From DAOUKH01 sp965219875 (GTDB lineage: Bacteria; Chloroflexota; Dehalococcoidia; SHYB01): a stretch of DNA of 64,000 bases. This document shows, piece by piece, positions 42,469 through 50,429 of the stretch. The stretch is from the NCBI GenBank assembly GCA_965219875.1, contig CBDCOW010000003.1, forward strand, positions 1,302,001 to 1,366,000, given 5' to 3'. The notes beneath the pieces were generated by a model. That model was not told the origin of the DNA. It saw only the letters and a program-made list of their open reading frames with translations, and ran no database searches. Numbering within the stretch: position 1 is the first letter of the stretch; each line of letters opens with the position of its first letter. The position numbers and the translations under genes are program-made.

Positions 42469-42497
42469 ATTGTAGGCTCGGCGAATATACTATTCAA
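42469..42497 (-). promoter_or_regulatory. promoter of the six-gene CoA operon
   Basis: Minus strand TTGAAT (42497-42492), 17-nt spacer, TACAAT (42474-42469). Immediately upstream (42517-42499) is CCTAAGTACCCGATACATA, whose CCTAAG start is shared with three other promoters in the window. Confidence 0.65.
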
Positions 42498-42570
42498 GTA
42501 TGTATCGGGTACTTAGGGTCGCGCCCGTGAATGCCGCCCGCGCCCGCCGTCCTCCGCGGTCGTCGAGACG

Positions 42571-43830
42571 GTGACGACAGAGCAGGGGGCGGAGGCCGGA
42601 GCGGGCCGCGGCGACTGGGTCTGGTTGGCGATGATCGCGGTGGCGGTCTTCGCCGTCGCCCTCCCGCTTTCCAGCTATCCCTCCGCGCTCCCCATCATCC
42701 GCGAAGAGTGGGGCATCTCCGATACGGAGGCGGGCCTCATCAACGGGATCACGGCGGCGGGGTCCGTCATCGGTGCGCTGGTGCTCATCCCGCTCACCGA
42801 CAAGTGGCGCGCCGACCATGTCTTGCTCGGATCGGCGCTGACGACGGCGGTCGGGCACCTGCTCTTCCCCCTCGTGGCGGAGAACCTGGCCTCGGCCGCT
42901 CCGCTGCGCCTCGCCGCGGGGCTGGGGCTCGCGGGCGTCTACGTGACGGGCACGCGGATCGTCGCCGAGCGGTTCCCCACGTCGGTACGCGCCCGGGCCG
43001 TGGGGATCTACGTCACCTGCTTCTATCTGGGGACCGCCGCCTCGTTCGCCATCACGGGCGCGCTGATTCCGTTGCTGGAGTGGCGCGGCGCCTACACCGC
43101 CGCCGCGGCGGGCTCGTTCCTGACACTGGTCATCTATGCCTTCGCCCTGCGCGGGTACCGTCCCATCGCCGCTCCGGCGGCGGCGGGCCGGATCGACCTC
43201 ACCGTGCTCAAGGACAAGAACGTCGCCGTGGTGATCCTGAGCTATCTCTTGCATTCCGTGGAACTGATCCACGTGCGGACATGGCTCGCGCCATTCCTTG
43301 CGTTCATCCTGGTAACCCAGGGAGGTATCGCCGGCGAGGCGGCGGCGGCCGAGGCGGCGGTTATCGTCGGCATCGCCGGGCTGCTGGGCGCGCTGGCGCC
43401 GTTCGTGGGAGGGCTGCTCTCCGACCGGATCGGCCGCCTGCCCAGCGCCATGCTCCTCTTCTTCATCAGCGGGGTGTGCTCGTTGGCCATCGGCTGGACG
43501 GTCGAGCTGCCTTGGGCGGCCGTCCTCACGCTCGCCTTCATCTACTCGATAGCGGTGGGCGCCGACTCGGCGATCTATTCGAGCGCGATCACCGAGGTCG
43601 CAGAGCCGGCGCGCCTGGGCTCGACGTTGGGGGTGCACGCCTTCGGGGCCTTCGGGGCGGGCGTGATCTCGCCGGTCATGTTCGGCGCCGTCTTGGACTT
43701 GGTGGGAAGGGAGCACACCGCGGCGTGGGGGCTCGCGTTCGGCACGGCGGGGGTGGGAGCGGCCGTGGCCATCGTGGCCATGGCGTGGCTTCGAACACAG
43801 GCGGGAGCGACGCGGCGGCCCATTGCCTAA
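42571..43830 (+). CDS. MFS transporter
   Basis: 419 aa, about twelve hydrophobic segments. The first-half signature is GSVIGALVLIPLTDKW and the second-half equivalent GLLSDRIGRLPSAM. It is divergent from the hydratase-led operon and shares its control region, so it may import that operon's substrate (inference). The start is GTG 42571. The -35 box of the following arsI-like gene overlaps its stop codon. Confidence 0.88.
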   Translation: MTTEQGAEAGAGRGDWVWLAMIAVAVFAVALPLSSYPSALPIIREEWGISDTEAGLINGITAAGSVIGALVLIPLTDKWRADHVLLGSALTTAVGHLLFPLVAENLASAAPLRLAAGLGLAGVYVTGTRIVAERFPTSVRARAVGIYVTCFYLGTAASFAITGALIPLLEWRGAYTAAAAGSFLTLVIYAFALRGYRPIAAPAAAGRIDLTVLKDKNVAVVILSYLLHSVELIHVRTWLAPFLAFILVTQGGIAGEAAAAEAAVIVGIAGLLGALAPFVGGLLSDRIGRLPSAMLLFFISGVCSLAIGWTVELPWAAVLTLAFIYSIAVGADSAIYSSAITEVAEPARLGSTLGVHAFGAFGAGVISPVMFGAVLDLVGREHTAAWGLAFGTAGVGAAVAIVAMAWLRTQAGATRRPIA

Positions 43831-43851
43831 GACACCTATACGTGGTACGTT
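43823..43851 (+). promoter_or_regulatory. promoter of the ArsI-like gene
   Basis: TTGCCT (43823-43828), 17-nt spacer, TACGTT (43846-43851). The region 43826-43840 reads CCTAAGACACCTATA, nearly identical to the sequence in the MaoC promoter spacer. Confidence 0.6.
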
Positions 43852-43893
43852 TTCCGCGCAGGCCTTGCAAAGAGGCACATCGGGGAGAAGACC

Positions 43894-44358
43894 ATGTCCG
43901 TCAGAGTCCACGTCCACCTAACCGTTGCCGATATCGACGAAAGCCGCGGCTTCTACGAGAAGTTTCTCGACGCGGAGCCGGTGAAGGTGAAGTCCGGCTA
44001 CGTGAAGTTCCTACCCGACGTGGCGCCGGTGAACCTTGCCCTCTTCGAGGCGAACGGCGGCGCGATGCTCGGCAAGCCGCCCCACTTGGGCATCCAGGTC
44101 GACTCGACGGAAGAAGTGCAGGCCCAGCTCCGGCGGGTGAAGGACCGCGGCCTCCCCGTGCGCGAGGAAATGGGCGTGGACTGTTGCCACGCGAACCAGG
44201 ACAAGTTCTGGGTGCAGGACCCGGACGGCCTGCAGTGGGAAGTCTATAACGTCAACTACGACATCGAAGACGAGATGATTCCCCAGCGCATGCCCCAACC
44301 GGTGGCGCTGCAATTGGCCCCGAGCGGAGGCGCGTCGGACGCCTGCTGCCGGGCATGA
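43894..44358 (+). CDS. ArsI/CadI-like vicinal-oxygen-chelate protein (C-As lyase type)
   Basis: 154 aa, VOC/glyoxalase fold. HVHLTVADIDESRGFYEKFL supplies the first metal His. The vicinal Cys pair is in VDCCHANQDKFWVQDPDGLQWEVY, the diagnostic block of ArsI/CadI, where the pair binds trivalent organoarsenicals and iron-dependent C-As cleavage follows. A second CC occurs at the end (SDACCRA). GGGGAGAAG precedes ATG 43894. It is next to a PadR regulator rather than the usual ArsR. Methylarsenite lyase activity is likely by family; cadmium response is the alternative. Confidence 0.88.
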   Translation: MSVRVHVHLTVADIDESRGFYEKFLDAEPVKVKSGYVKFLPDVAPVNLALFEANGGAMLGKPPHLGIQVDSTEEVQAQLRRVKDRGLPVREEMGVDCCHANQDKFWVQDPDGLQWEVYNVNYDIEDEMIPQRMPQPVALQLAPSGGASDACCRA

Positions 44359-44382
44359 GACCAACGGCGTCGAAAGGCGGAA

Positions 44383-44412
44383 GGCCCCTAGGCGCGCCTG
44401 GGGGCTTTTCTT
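44383..44412 (+). terminator. rho-independent terminator after the ArsI-like gene
   Basis: GGCCCCTAGGC and GCCTGGGGGC form a GC-rich hairpin followed by TTTTCTTT. It separates the lyase gene from the PadR gene. Confidence 0.75.
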
Positions 44413-44437
44413 TGCTTAGGCGGACCACGGGAGTTGA

Positions 44438-44842
44438 ATGCGGACTATGAGTTGGGGTTCAAGCGAATATTGGGACATGCTCATCCGCCGGAGCCTTTCG
44501 CGGTTCTTCATGCTGCGGGCGCTCTACGAGCAGCCGTCGCACGGCTATCAGTTGAAGGAAGCGGTGAAGAAGGTAGCCCAGGGCTGCTGCGATCCGACCG
44601 ACGCCATGATCTACCCGGCAATCAAGGAGCTTGTGAGCAACGGCTACGTCGAGGTCCGCATGGAAAACCAGGGCGCCCGCGAGCGAAAGATCTGCACGCT
44701 CACGGGCAAGGGGCTGGAGGCCTACAAGGCCGCGGCGGCCGCCTGGAGCACGGTGTTGCCCCACATCCAGGAAGCCATCGACGTGGCGGAGCAGGCGCAA
44801 GACATCCCCGCCCGGAGCGACGAGGGCGTGGCCGTCTCCTGA
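44438..44842 (+). CDS. PadR-family transcriptional regulator
   Basis: 134 aa. The winged-helix domain is LSRFFMLRALYEQPSHGYQLKEAVKK ... MIYPAIKELVSNGYVEVR ... ERKICTLTGKGLEAYKAA, with the PadR landmarks HGYQL and YPAI/L. A Cys pair, GCCDPTD, sits where most PadR proteins have the loop before the recognition helix, so thiol-metal sensing is possible given the neighbouring arsenic-type gene (inference). The CCTAAG motifs of four promoters in the window are candidates for its operators. Confidence 0.92.
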   Translation: MRTMSWGSSEYWDMLIRRSLSRFFMLRALYEQPSHGYQLKEAVKKVAQGCCDPTDAMIYPAIKELVSNGYVEVRMENQGARERKICTLTGKGLEAYKAAAAAWSTVLPHIQEAIDVAEQAQDIPARSDEGVAVS

Positions 44843-44858
44843 TTCGCCCAGCCTCGGC

Positions 44859-46007
44859 TTACTTGTCGCCGCCGAGCATCCTGCGCGCGATGATCATGCG
44901 CTGGACTTCCGACGTGCCCTCGTAGATCTCCGTGATCTTCGCGTCGCGGAAGCAGCGCTCGACGACCGAGTCCCTGAAGTAGCCGTAGCCTCCGTGGATT
45001 TGCACCGCCTTGGTGGCGATCCACATGGCGGCCTCGGCGGCGAAGACCTTCGCCATGCAGGCCTGTCTGCCGAAGGGACGCCCCTCGTCGCGAAGGGCGG
45101 CGGCGTTGTAGGTGAGCAGCCGGGCCGCTTCGAGCTTCGTTCCCATGTCGGCCAAGGTGAACTGGATTCCCTGATGGCTCGCGAGCGGCGCGCCGAACGT
45201 CTTCCGCTGCCGGGCCCACGCCAGCGACGCGTCGAGGGCGCACTGGCTGATTCCCAACGCCTGCGCGGCGACGCTCATCCGCGACGCTTCGAGAATCTCC
45301 ATGATGATGGGGAAGCCGCCGCATTCTTCGCCGATGCGGTTGAACTCCGGAACGCGCACGTTTTGCAGCAGCACCTCGGCGGTCGTCGAGGCGCGGACGC
45401 CCAGCTTCCCGAGCTGCTTGTTGGTGGTGAGCCCCTCGGAGCCGCGCTCCACAACGAAGCAGGTGATGCCCTTGTGGCCCAAGCCCGGGTCCATCGTGGC
45501 GATCACCAGCAGGTGCGTCGCCACGTCGCCGCAGGTGATGAAGGTCTTGGCACCGTTGAGGACGTACCCGTCGCCGCTCCGCTCGGCCTTTGTCTGAACC
45601 GCGGCGGCGTCCGATCCCGCGTCGGGCTCGGTGAGGGCGAACGCGGTGATCATGTCGCCTTGGGTGAGCGGCGTGAGGAAGGCCCGTCGCTGCTCCTCAT
45701 CGCCAAACTGCTGGATGAGCTGGCCCCAGAGGCCGAATTGCACCGCGAGGATGGTGCCGATACCGGCGTAGGCGCGGCAAATCTCCTCCATCGCGACCAT
45801 GCCTTCGGTGACGCCGCCTCCCGAGCCGCCGTATTCGGGATCGATCCCGATCCCCGTCAGGCCAAGCTCGCGAAGCCCTTCGAAGATGTCGAAGGGGAAC
45901 TCCTCGCGCTCGTCGAGCTCCAGCGCGTGCGGGGCGATCTCCTTCTCGGCGAAGGAGCGCACGGTCCGTTGGAGGATCAACTGCGACTCGGTTAGCTGGA
46001 GGCTCAT
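44859..46007 (-). CDS. acyl-CoA dehydrogenase
   Basis: 382 aa, full length. Flavoprotein introducing a 2,3-double bond into acyl-CoA. Family blocks are TAFALTEPDAGSDAAAVQTKAE, GAKTFITCGDVA, FGAPLASHQGIQF, HGGYGYFRDSVVERCFRDAKITEIYEGTSEVQ, with the catalytic Glu in YEGT. ATG 46007 is preferred over codons further upstream (GGAG 8 nt before it). The electron-transfer flavoprotein genes are not in the window. Confidence 0.95.
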   Translation of the reverse strand: MSLQLTESQLILQRTVRSFAEKEIAPHALELDEREEFPFDIFEGLRELGLTGIGIDPEYGGSGGGVTEGMVAMEEICRAYAGIGTILAVQFGLWGQLIQQFGDEEQRRAFLTPLTQGDMITAFALTEPDAGSDAAAVQTKAERSGDGYVLNGAKTFITCGDVATHLLVIATMDPGLGHKGITCFVVERGSEGLTTNKQLGKLGVRASTTAEVLLQNVRVPEFNRIGEECGGFPIIMEILEASRMSVAAQALGISQCALDASLAWARQRKTFGAPLASHQGIQFTLADMGTKLEAARLLTYNAAALRDEGRPFGRQACMAKVFAAEAAMWIATKAVQIHGGYGYFRDSVVERCFRDAKITEIYEGTSEVQRMIIARRMLGGDK

Positions 46008-46035
46008 CCCTTCACTCCGTTGGTCCGTCTGACGC

Positions 46036-46064
46036 AAGAACGCGCCCCTGCGGAGCGCGTTCTT
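46036..46064 (-). terminator. hairpin between 46086 gene and acyl-CoA dehydrogenase
   Basis: AAGAACGCGC (46036-46045) pairs perfectly with GCGCGTTCTT (46055-46064) across a 9-nt loop. No T-tract follows on either strand, so it could be a terminator of a factor-assisted kind or an RNA-stability hairpin. Confidence 0.4.
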
Positions 46065-46085
46065 CGCCGTCCATAGGCGGGGGTG

Positions 46086-47519
46086 CTACCGGCCCTGGCT
46101 GCCGGCCGTCGCCGGACGAGGCGCGCCCCCGGTGAGCTTCGCGAGTTGGTCGTCCAGAGCGATATGCAGCTCGTAGACGAGGTCGTACAGTTTCATCGCG
46201 TTGTCGAAGGTCGCCTTGGGGCGGTCTCTGGTGGGGCGGTCCTGCACCAGCATGTCGTCGGTAATGGCGGTGATCTGCTTCAGGATCCGACCTGACTTCG
46301 TATTCTTCCACTTGTCGGGGAAGTCGAGGGAGGCGAGGGCCTGCTTGAAGTCGCCGGCCCAGAAGCCGATCATCTCGCGGAAGGCCTTCGCCTCGTCGCC
46401 GTCGTGGCGCGCGGTACGGGCGGCGAGCCACCGCAGACCGTCGGCCTCCGCGAGGGCCTCGCTCATGTCGGCGGGACTCTTGAAGTCCGACGCGGCGGGG
46501 ATGGCCGCGGTGGCGCGGGACATCGCCTCATTCTTCTTTCCTTCCGGCAGGCCGACGTAGAGCGCGATCGTGTTCAGCCGTTGCCACTCAGGACGGAGGA
46601 ACTGGCCCTTGAGGCTGGCGATGGCCCCGAACATGCGGTTGTGGTACGGCTTGAGGACGTACGAGCGAAACGAGAAGGGATCGGGCAGGCCCTTGTTGGG
46701 TCCCTCGGGGTCGTAGTCGGCGACCTCGACGCAGCTCGGGTCGCCGTAATGGATGCGGGTGAGGTACTTCACCTTGAGGCCGGGCAGCATCGACTCGACG
46801 CCGCGGATGCACACCGAGGTGGCGACGATCTCGCCGAAGGCGCGCACCGTCTCCGGCGAGTAGCCGAGCCGGCCCGCGATGGCCACGGGGGTGCAGAAGG
46901 TGATGTTGCGCTCGGCGCGGGTCGGCGTCATCAGGCCGACGTCGTACTGCACGCCGAAGAAGGCGTCGGTGCCCGCGAGCATGCCGATGGCCGTCTTCGC
47001 GTCGATTTCGTCGAAGGCGAACTGGTCGGCTACGGTGTCCCAGTACATGCGCTCCGCGGCGACCTCTTCCCAGGCCTGCTCCACCACATGCTGGGGTTTC
47101 TCGCCCTTGAACGCCTCGAGGACTTCGCAGCTCACGCCCATGAGGAGGCCCCCCACGGCTTGGAAGGCGCGCTCCATGTGCTGAGGTTCGAGGGCGGCGA
47201 GGCTCTGGGCCCCGGCGACGGCTTCGATCAGATCGCCCGCGTCGGCCGTGGTGAGATCGATTTTCTCCGGCGACAGGTCGAGCCCCATGTTCTTGCCGAG
47301 CTTGGCCCCAGACGCGCGGACCACCTCGGCCCCGGGATCTCCCAGCTGTTCGGCCACGCGGCTGCCGACGTTCACGATCATCCGGGCCAGCACCGGAATC
47401 GAGCGCCGTTGCTGTTCGAACACCGGGACGTTCGCGACCGCGTCCTTAACCTCTTCGGGCCTGAACTTCCTGTCCGGCTTCCAGTCCAACGCCGCAGCTT
47501 CTTGCTTGGCTTGGGTCAT
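46086..47519 (-). CDS. unrecognised 477-aa protein
   Basis: I do not recognise this family with confidence. It is soluble, largely helical, with conserved-looking blocks ERNITFCTPVAIAGRLGYSP, ATSVCIRGVESMLPG and RIHYGDPSCVEVADYDPEG, where three Cys recur. The middle faintly recalls ATC-hydrolase/V4R-type small-molecule domains, but the match is weak. GGAGG sits 8 nt before ATG 47519. The promoter is TTGACC/TACGGT with a palindrome over the start point. It probably belongs with the nearby acyl-CoA metabolism, but context alone does not define a role. Confidence 0.7.
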   Translation of the reverse strand: MTQAKQEAAALDWKPDRKFRPEEVKDAVANVPVFEQQRRSIPVLARMIVNVGSRVAEQLGDPGAEVVRASGAKLGKNMGLDLSPEKIDLTTADAGDLIEAVAGAQSLAALEPQHMERAFQAVGGLLMGVSCEVLEAFKGEKPQHVVEQAWEEVAAERMYWDTVADQFAFDEIDAKTAIGMLAGTDAFFGVQYDVGLMTPTRAERNITFCTPVAIAGRLGYSPETVRAFGEIVATSVCIRGVESMLPGLKVKYLTRIHYGDPSCVEVADYDPEGPNKGLPDPFSFRSYVLKPYHNRMFGAIASLKGQFLRPEWQRLNTIALYVGLPEGKKNEAMSRATAAIPAASDFKSPADMSEALAEADGLRWLAARTARHDGDEAKAFREMIGFWAGDFKQALASLDFPDKWKNTKSGRILKQITAITDDMLVQDRPTRDRPKATFDNAMKLYDLVYELHIALDDQLAKLTGGAPRPATAGSQGR

Positions 47520-47537
47520 CGATGGCCTCCGCGCATA

Positions 47538-47583
47538 CCTTAGTTACTGAGGCACCGTAGCACTCGAATCCGGCGCCGGTCAA
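47538..47583 (-). promoter_or_regulatory. promoter and operator of the 46086 gene
   Basis: Minus strand TTGACC (47583-47578), 18-nt spacer, TACGGT (47559-47554), the same boxes as at comB. The palindrome CCTTAGTTACTGAGG (47538-47552) covers the expected transcription start, a classic repressor position. Confidence 0.6.
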
Positions 47584-48605
47584 TTGTCCGCAACGTCCCG
47601 GCGGGCGACGGGCTTGGTTACCGGCGGCACGCCGACGACCGTGGGAAGGAACGTGGAGTGGAACCCCGCGACGCCGCCGGTCACGAGGATTGGCAAGCGC
47701 GCCTCCTTGGTGTCGGCCTCTCCAGGCATGATGCAGGTAGGCGCGTTCAGGCGCGCCTCTTCGCCGTAGACGGCGGAGAAGTCGACGGTCTGGAAGAGGC
47801 GCCGCCGGATGGCGGCACGGTCCATGCCGGCGCGCGCGAAGGTCTGGGCGTGCATCGGACAGAGAAGGAGGACCGGCAGGCCGCCGTCCTGGTGGTAGGC
47901 CTTGGCGTAGCCCTCCACGTAGCGGAGGCAACCGGCGATGACGTCGAGCAGGTCTTCGGCGCTCTCCTTCTGGGCACGGTAGAAGATCGGCGCGGTGCCG
48001 GTGACGGCATGGACAGTGACCGCGCTTTCGCCGGGGTCGAGTCCGGCCTCCGTGTGGGCCGGCGCCCACGGAGAGGCGTCGACGTTTTCGGCAAGGCAGA
48101 GCCCCGCGCGGGCCGGTTGGCCGTGGGGACTCTTCGTTACACGTCCGGCGACGTTGCCGCCAACGTTTTGCAGCACCAGGCGGACCGCCCTCCCGATGGC
48201 CGCGTTGGCCGCCGCCGCGGCGCCGAGCGCGTCGTAGCCGCAATTGACCCCGGCCTCATTCGCGATGGGGCCGTGCACCACGATCATCGGTGCGGCGGGG
48301 GCCGTCCACGGCCCGATACGGTCGAGTTGGAAGTCGGGGTCGGCGACGGCCGCGACCGCCGCGGCCACGATGGGGAAAGTCTCGGGGGCGCAGCCCGCCA
48401 TCACCGCGTTCGCCGCCACGGTCTGGGCCGTCGCCCTGCCCCGCCGTGGGCCGACGAATCCGAGGTGGTCTTCGGCGCCGAGGCCGGCGGCGGCGAGCAT
48501 CGCGTCGACGCGTTCTTGCGTCGGGGGAACGATAGGGAGCCCGTCGCTCCAGCCCCGGTCGATGAACGCCCGCGAAACGTCGTCGGTTTCGATTTCGCCG
48601 GGCAT
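47580..48605 (-). CDS. conserved protein paired with a UGSC-family protein
   Basis: 341 aa. Starts SRAFIDRGWSDGLPIVPPTQERVDAML and continues with MAGCAPETFPIVAAAVAA, GPIANEAGVNCGYDALGAA and RLVLQNVGGNVAG. This protein type is, as far as I recall, found beside UGSC (seleno)proteins; its biochemical role is not known to me. Cys residues at AGCAPE and VNCGYD may be functional. ATG 48605 is used; GTG 48617, 5 nt after the upstream stop, is an alternative. The stop lies in the promoter of the 46086 gene. Confidence 0.75.
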   Translation of the reverse strand: MPGEIETDDVSRAFIDRGWSDGLPIVPPTQERVDAMLAAAGLGAEDHLGFVGPRRGRATAQTVAANAVMAGCAPETFPIVAAAVAAVADPDFQLDRIGPWTAPAAPMIVVHGPIANEAGVNCGYDALGAAAAANAAIGRAVRLVLQNVGGNVAGRVTKSPHGQPARAGLCLAENVDASPWAPAHTEAGLDPGESAVTVHAVTGTAPIFYRAQKESAEDLLDVIAGCLRYVEGYAKAYHQDGGLPVLLLCPMHAQTFARAGMDRAAIRRRLFQTVDFSAVYGEEARLNAPTCIMPGEADTKEARLPILVTGGVAGFHSTFLPTVVGVPPVTKPVARRDVADN

Positions 48606-48622
48606 GGGGGAGACCACGGGGG

Positions 48623-49153
48623 TCAGCGCGCTTCGCCGGTCAGCGAGGCGACGATCGCGGGATAGGCGTCGTCCGCGAGCTTGGTTACGGCCTCTTCGCT
48701 GAGCCGCTCGAAGAAGTGGGGCACGACGACCATGCTGAGGCCGGGGCGGCCTTCTGCCACGGCCGTTTCGCGGGCCAGCCCCTCGAACTCGTCGGTCACG
48801 ACGCTGACGGTGGGGATGCCCTGGGCTTCGAGCTCCGAGGCATCGTAGACGGTCCACGGGGCCGTGCCCCAACACGTCCCAAGCCCGACGACGGCCCAAT
48901 CGACCTGCTGCTGGAAACGCTTCCACTTCGCGCGCCGCTCTTCGTTGCGCTCGGTGAACGTTCCGCCCACGTAGTCGGCCGAGCGAAGCTCGTACTCGTC
49001 GTTCATGCGCTCCTCGATGCGGCCCACGAACGTGTCGAAGTTGAGCCATTGGCGCCGAAATCCGCCGCGCGTACCTTTGAGCGAGGCCAGCCGCGGCGCA
49101 GGGGTCTTCTCTTCGCCGGGGCCTGCCGAGGTGGGGTCGAGCACCGTGGTCAT
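48623..49153 (-). CDS. UGSC-family-like protein (glycine-reductase-type fold)
   Basis: 176 aa. The core WAVVGLGTCWGTAPWTVYDASELEAQGIPTVSVVTDEF corresponds to the region that in UGSC-family selenoproteins carries a Sec-Gly-Ser-Cys site. Here the position holds Cys-Trp-Gly-Thr (TCWGT), so selenocysteine is absent and the second redox residue is changed. It is coupled to the 47580 protein 17 bp downstream. ATG 49153 is preferred over TTG 49174. The function is probably a redox or thiol reaction (inference). Confidence 0.72.
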   Translation of the reverse strand: MTTVLDPTSAGPGEEKTPAPRLASLKGTRGGFRRQWLNFDTFVGRIEERMNDEYELRSADYVGGTFTERNEERRAKWKRFQQQVDWAVVGLGTCWGTAPWTVYDASELEAQGIPTVSVVTDEFEGLARETAVAEGRPGLSMVVVPHFFERLSEEAVTKLADDAYPAIVASLTGEAR

Positions 49154-49213
49154 GGTCTCGCTCGGGGCCTCCAACCCCAGGGTGCATAAGGCGGAGCCTC
49201 ACCCCGCCGTTCG

Positions 49214-49243
49214 TTGACACGCCAGAAGGGGGCTGCGTATAAT
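49214..49243 (+). promoter_or_regulatory. consensus promoter of the 49345-57538 operon
   Basis: TTGACA (49214-49219), 18-nt spacer, TATAAT (49238-49243): both boxes are perfect. Just downstream, over the expected start, is CCTAAGACAAGTATATA (49256-49272), sharing CCTAAGACA with the ArsI promoter. Confidence 0.8.
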
Positions 49244-49344
49244 GCGCCCCCGACACCTAAGACAAGTATATATCCTTCAAAGCCCTGTTCAGTCAAGGGC
49301 CCCGGCGCTCCTGACTGCTTTGTGCCCGGCCGTTGGAGTCCTCT

Positions 49345-50364
49345 TTGGTCAACTACTCTCTCCGCTTGGACGATAAGAGTCTGCCCTTGATGATCGAGCG
49401 CGCCAAGCGCGCCGAGGCCGCCGGCTTCGAGGGCCTTTGGGCAGGCGAATTGGCCGGAACGCCGTACGTGAACTGCGCCGCCGTCGCCGGGTTCACCGAG
49501 AAGATCAAGCTTGGCACCGCCGTCGCCTACGGCTTCGTGCGCAGCCCCATGACGACGGCGCTGACCGCCCTCGACTTGGACCGCCTGACCGGCGGGCGTT
49601 TCATCCTCGGCCTGAGCACGAGTCTGAAGCGGATCAACGAGAGCTGGCACAACGTCACCTTCGGCAAGCCGATCCCGCACATCAAGGAGACGGTCGAGCT
49701 TATCCGGTTGATCATGGAGAACGCCCACAAGGGGCGCCCCATCGTTTCCAAGGGCGAGTACCACGACGTGAACATCGCGGGCTACATCAGGCCATGGCGG
49801 CCGGTCCGCGAGAAGATACCGATCTACCTGGGCGCCGTCGGCCCCGGCATGATTCGCACCGCCGGCGAGGTCGGCGACGGGCTGCTGGCGCATCCCGTCT
49901 ACACGCTGAAGTACATCAAAGAGGTGATGCAGCCGAAGATCGAGGAGGGGTTGCGGCGAAGCGGACGGGACCGCAAGGACTTCGCCGTCTACCTCTACAT
50001 CGACGTGCTGATCTCGGACGACCGGGAGCAGGCGCTGGAGATCGCGCGCGGCACGCCCGCCTTCTACGCGACGGTCCGGGCCTACGCTCCCTTCTTCGCC
50101 CTGCACGGCTTCGAGGACGAGGCCAAACGGATCCGCGAGACGTTCCGAGAGGCGAAGGGTTTCACGCCGAAGGCGAACGCCATCGTCACCGACGAGATGG
50201 CGGAGTCGTTCGTGGTGATCGGCAACGCCGACGAGGTCAAGGCCAAGGTCGCGGAGTATGCCGAGTTTGCCGATGGGATCATCCTGCAGACGCCCACGCA
50301 GGGCATGCGCCGCGCCGAGCGGGAGCCGTGGGAGAACGCGGTCTTCGACGTGTTCGGCGCGTGA
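49345..50364 (+). CDS. LLM-class flavin-dependent monooxygenase
   Basis: 339 aa. Luciferase-like barrel: ERAKRAEAAGFEGLWAGEL, LGTAVAYGFVRSPMTTALTALDLDRL, GRFILGLSTSLKRINESW, PIYLGAVGPGMIRTAGEVGDGLLAHPV. The pattern is that of F420- or FMN-dependent enzymes. It is a close paralogue of the next gene. TTG 49345 is chosen, with GGAG 6 nt upstream, and gives MVNYSLRLDD, colinear with the paralogue's start; TTG 49333 would place the ribosome site inside the gene. First gene of a five-gene operon. Confidence 0.92.
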   Translation: MVNYSLRLDDKSLPLMIERAKRAEAAGFEGLWAGELAGTPYVNCAAVAGFTEKIKLGTAVAYGFVRSPMTTALTALDLDRLTGGRFILGLSTSLKRINESWHNVTFGKPIPHIKETVELIRLIMENAHKGRPIVSKGEYHDVNIAGYIRPWRPVREKIPIYLGAVGPGMIRTAGEVGDGLLAHPVYTLKYIKEVMQPKIEEGLRRSGRDRKDFAVYLYIDVLISDDREQALEIARGTPAFYATVRAYAPFFALHGFEDEAKRIRETFREAKGFTPKANAIVTDEMAESFVVIGNADEVKAKVAEYAEFADGIILQTPTQGMRRAEREPWENAVFDVFGA

Positions 50365-50429
50365 GCCGTCCTCGACTCGTTTAGACCGGCGCGGCGCGGC
50401 CGTCCGCGCAAGCAAAGGATTGGTGACAG

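Noticed and set aside
42420..42497. N-terminal extension of the hydratase to TTG 42497
   Set aside because: The TTG is part of the -35 box TTGAAT paired with TACAAT 17 nt on, so it would lie outside the transcript.
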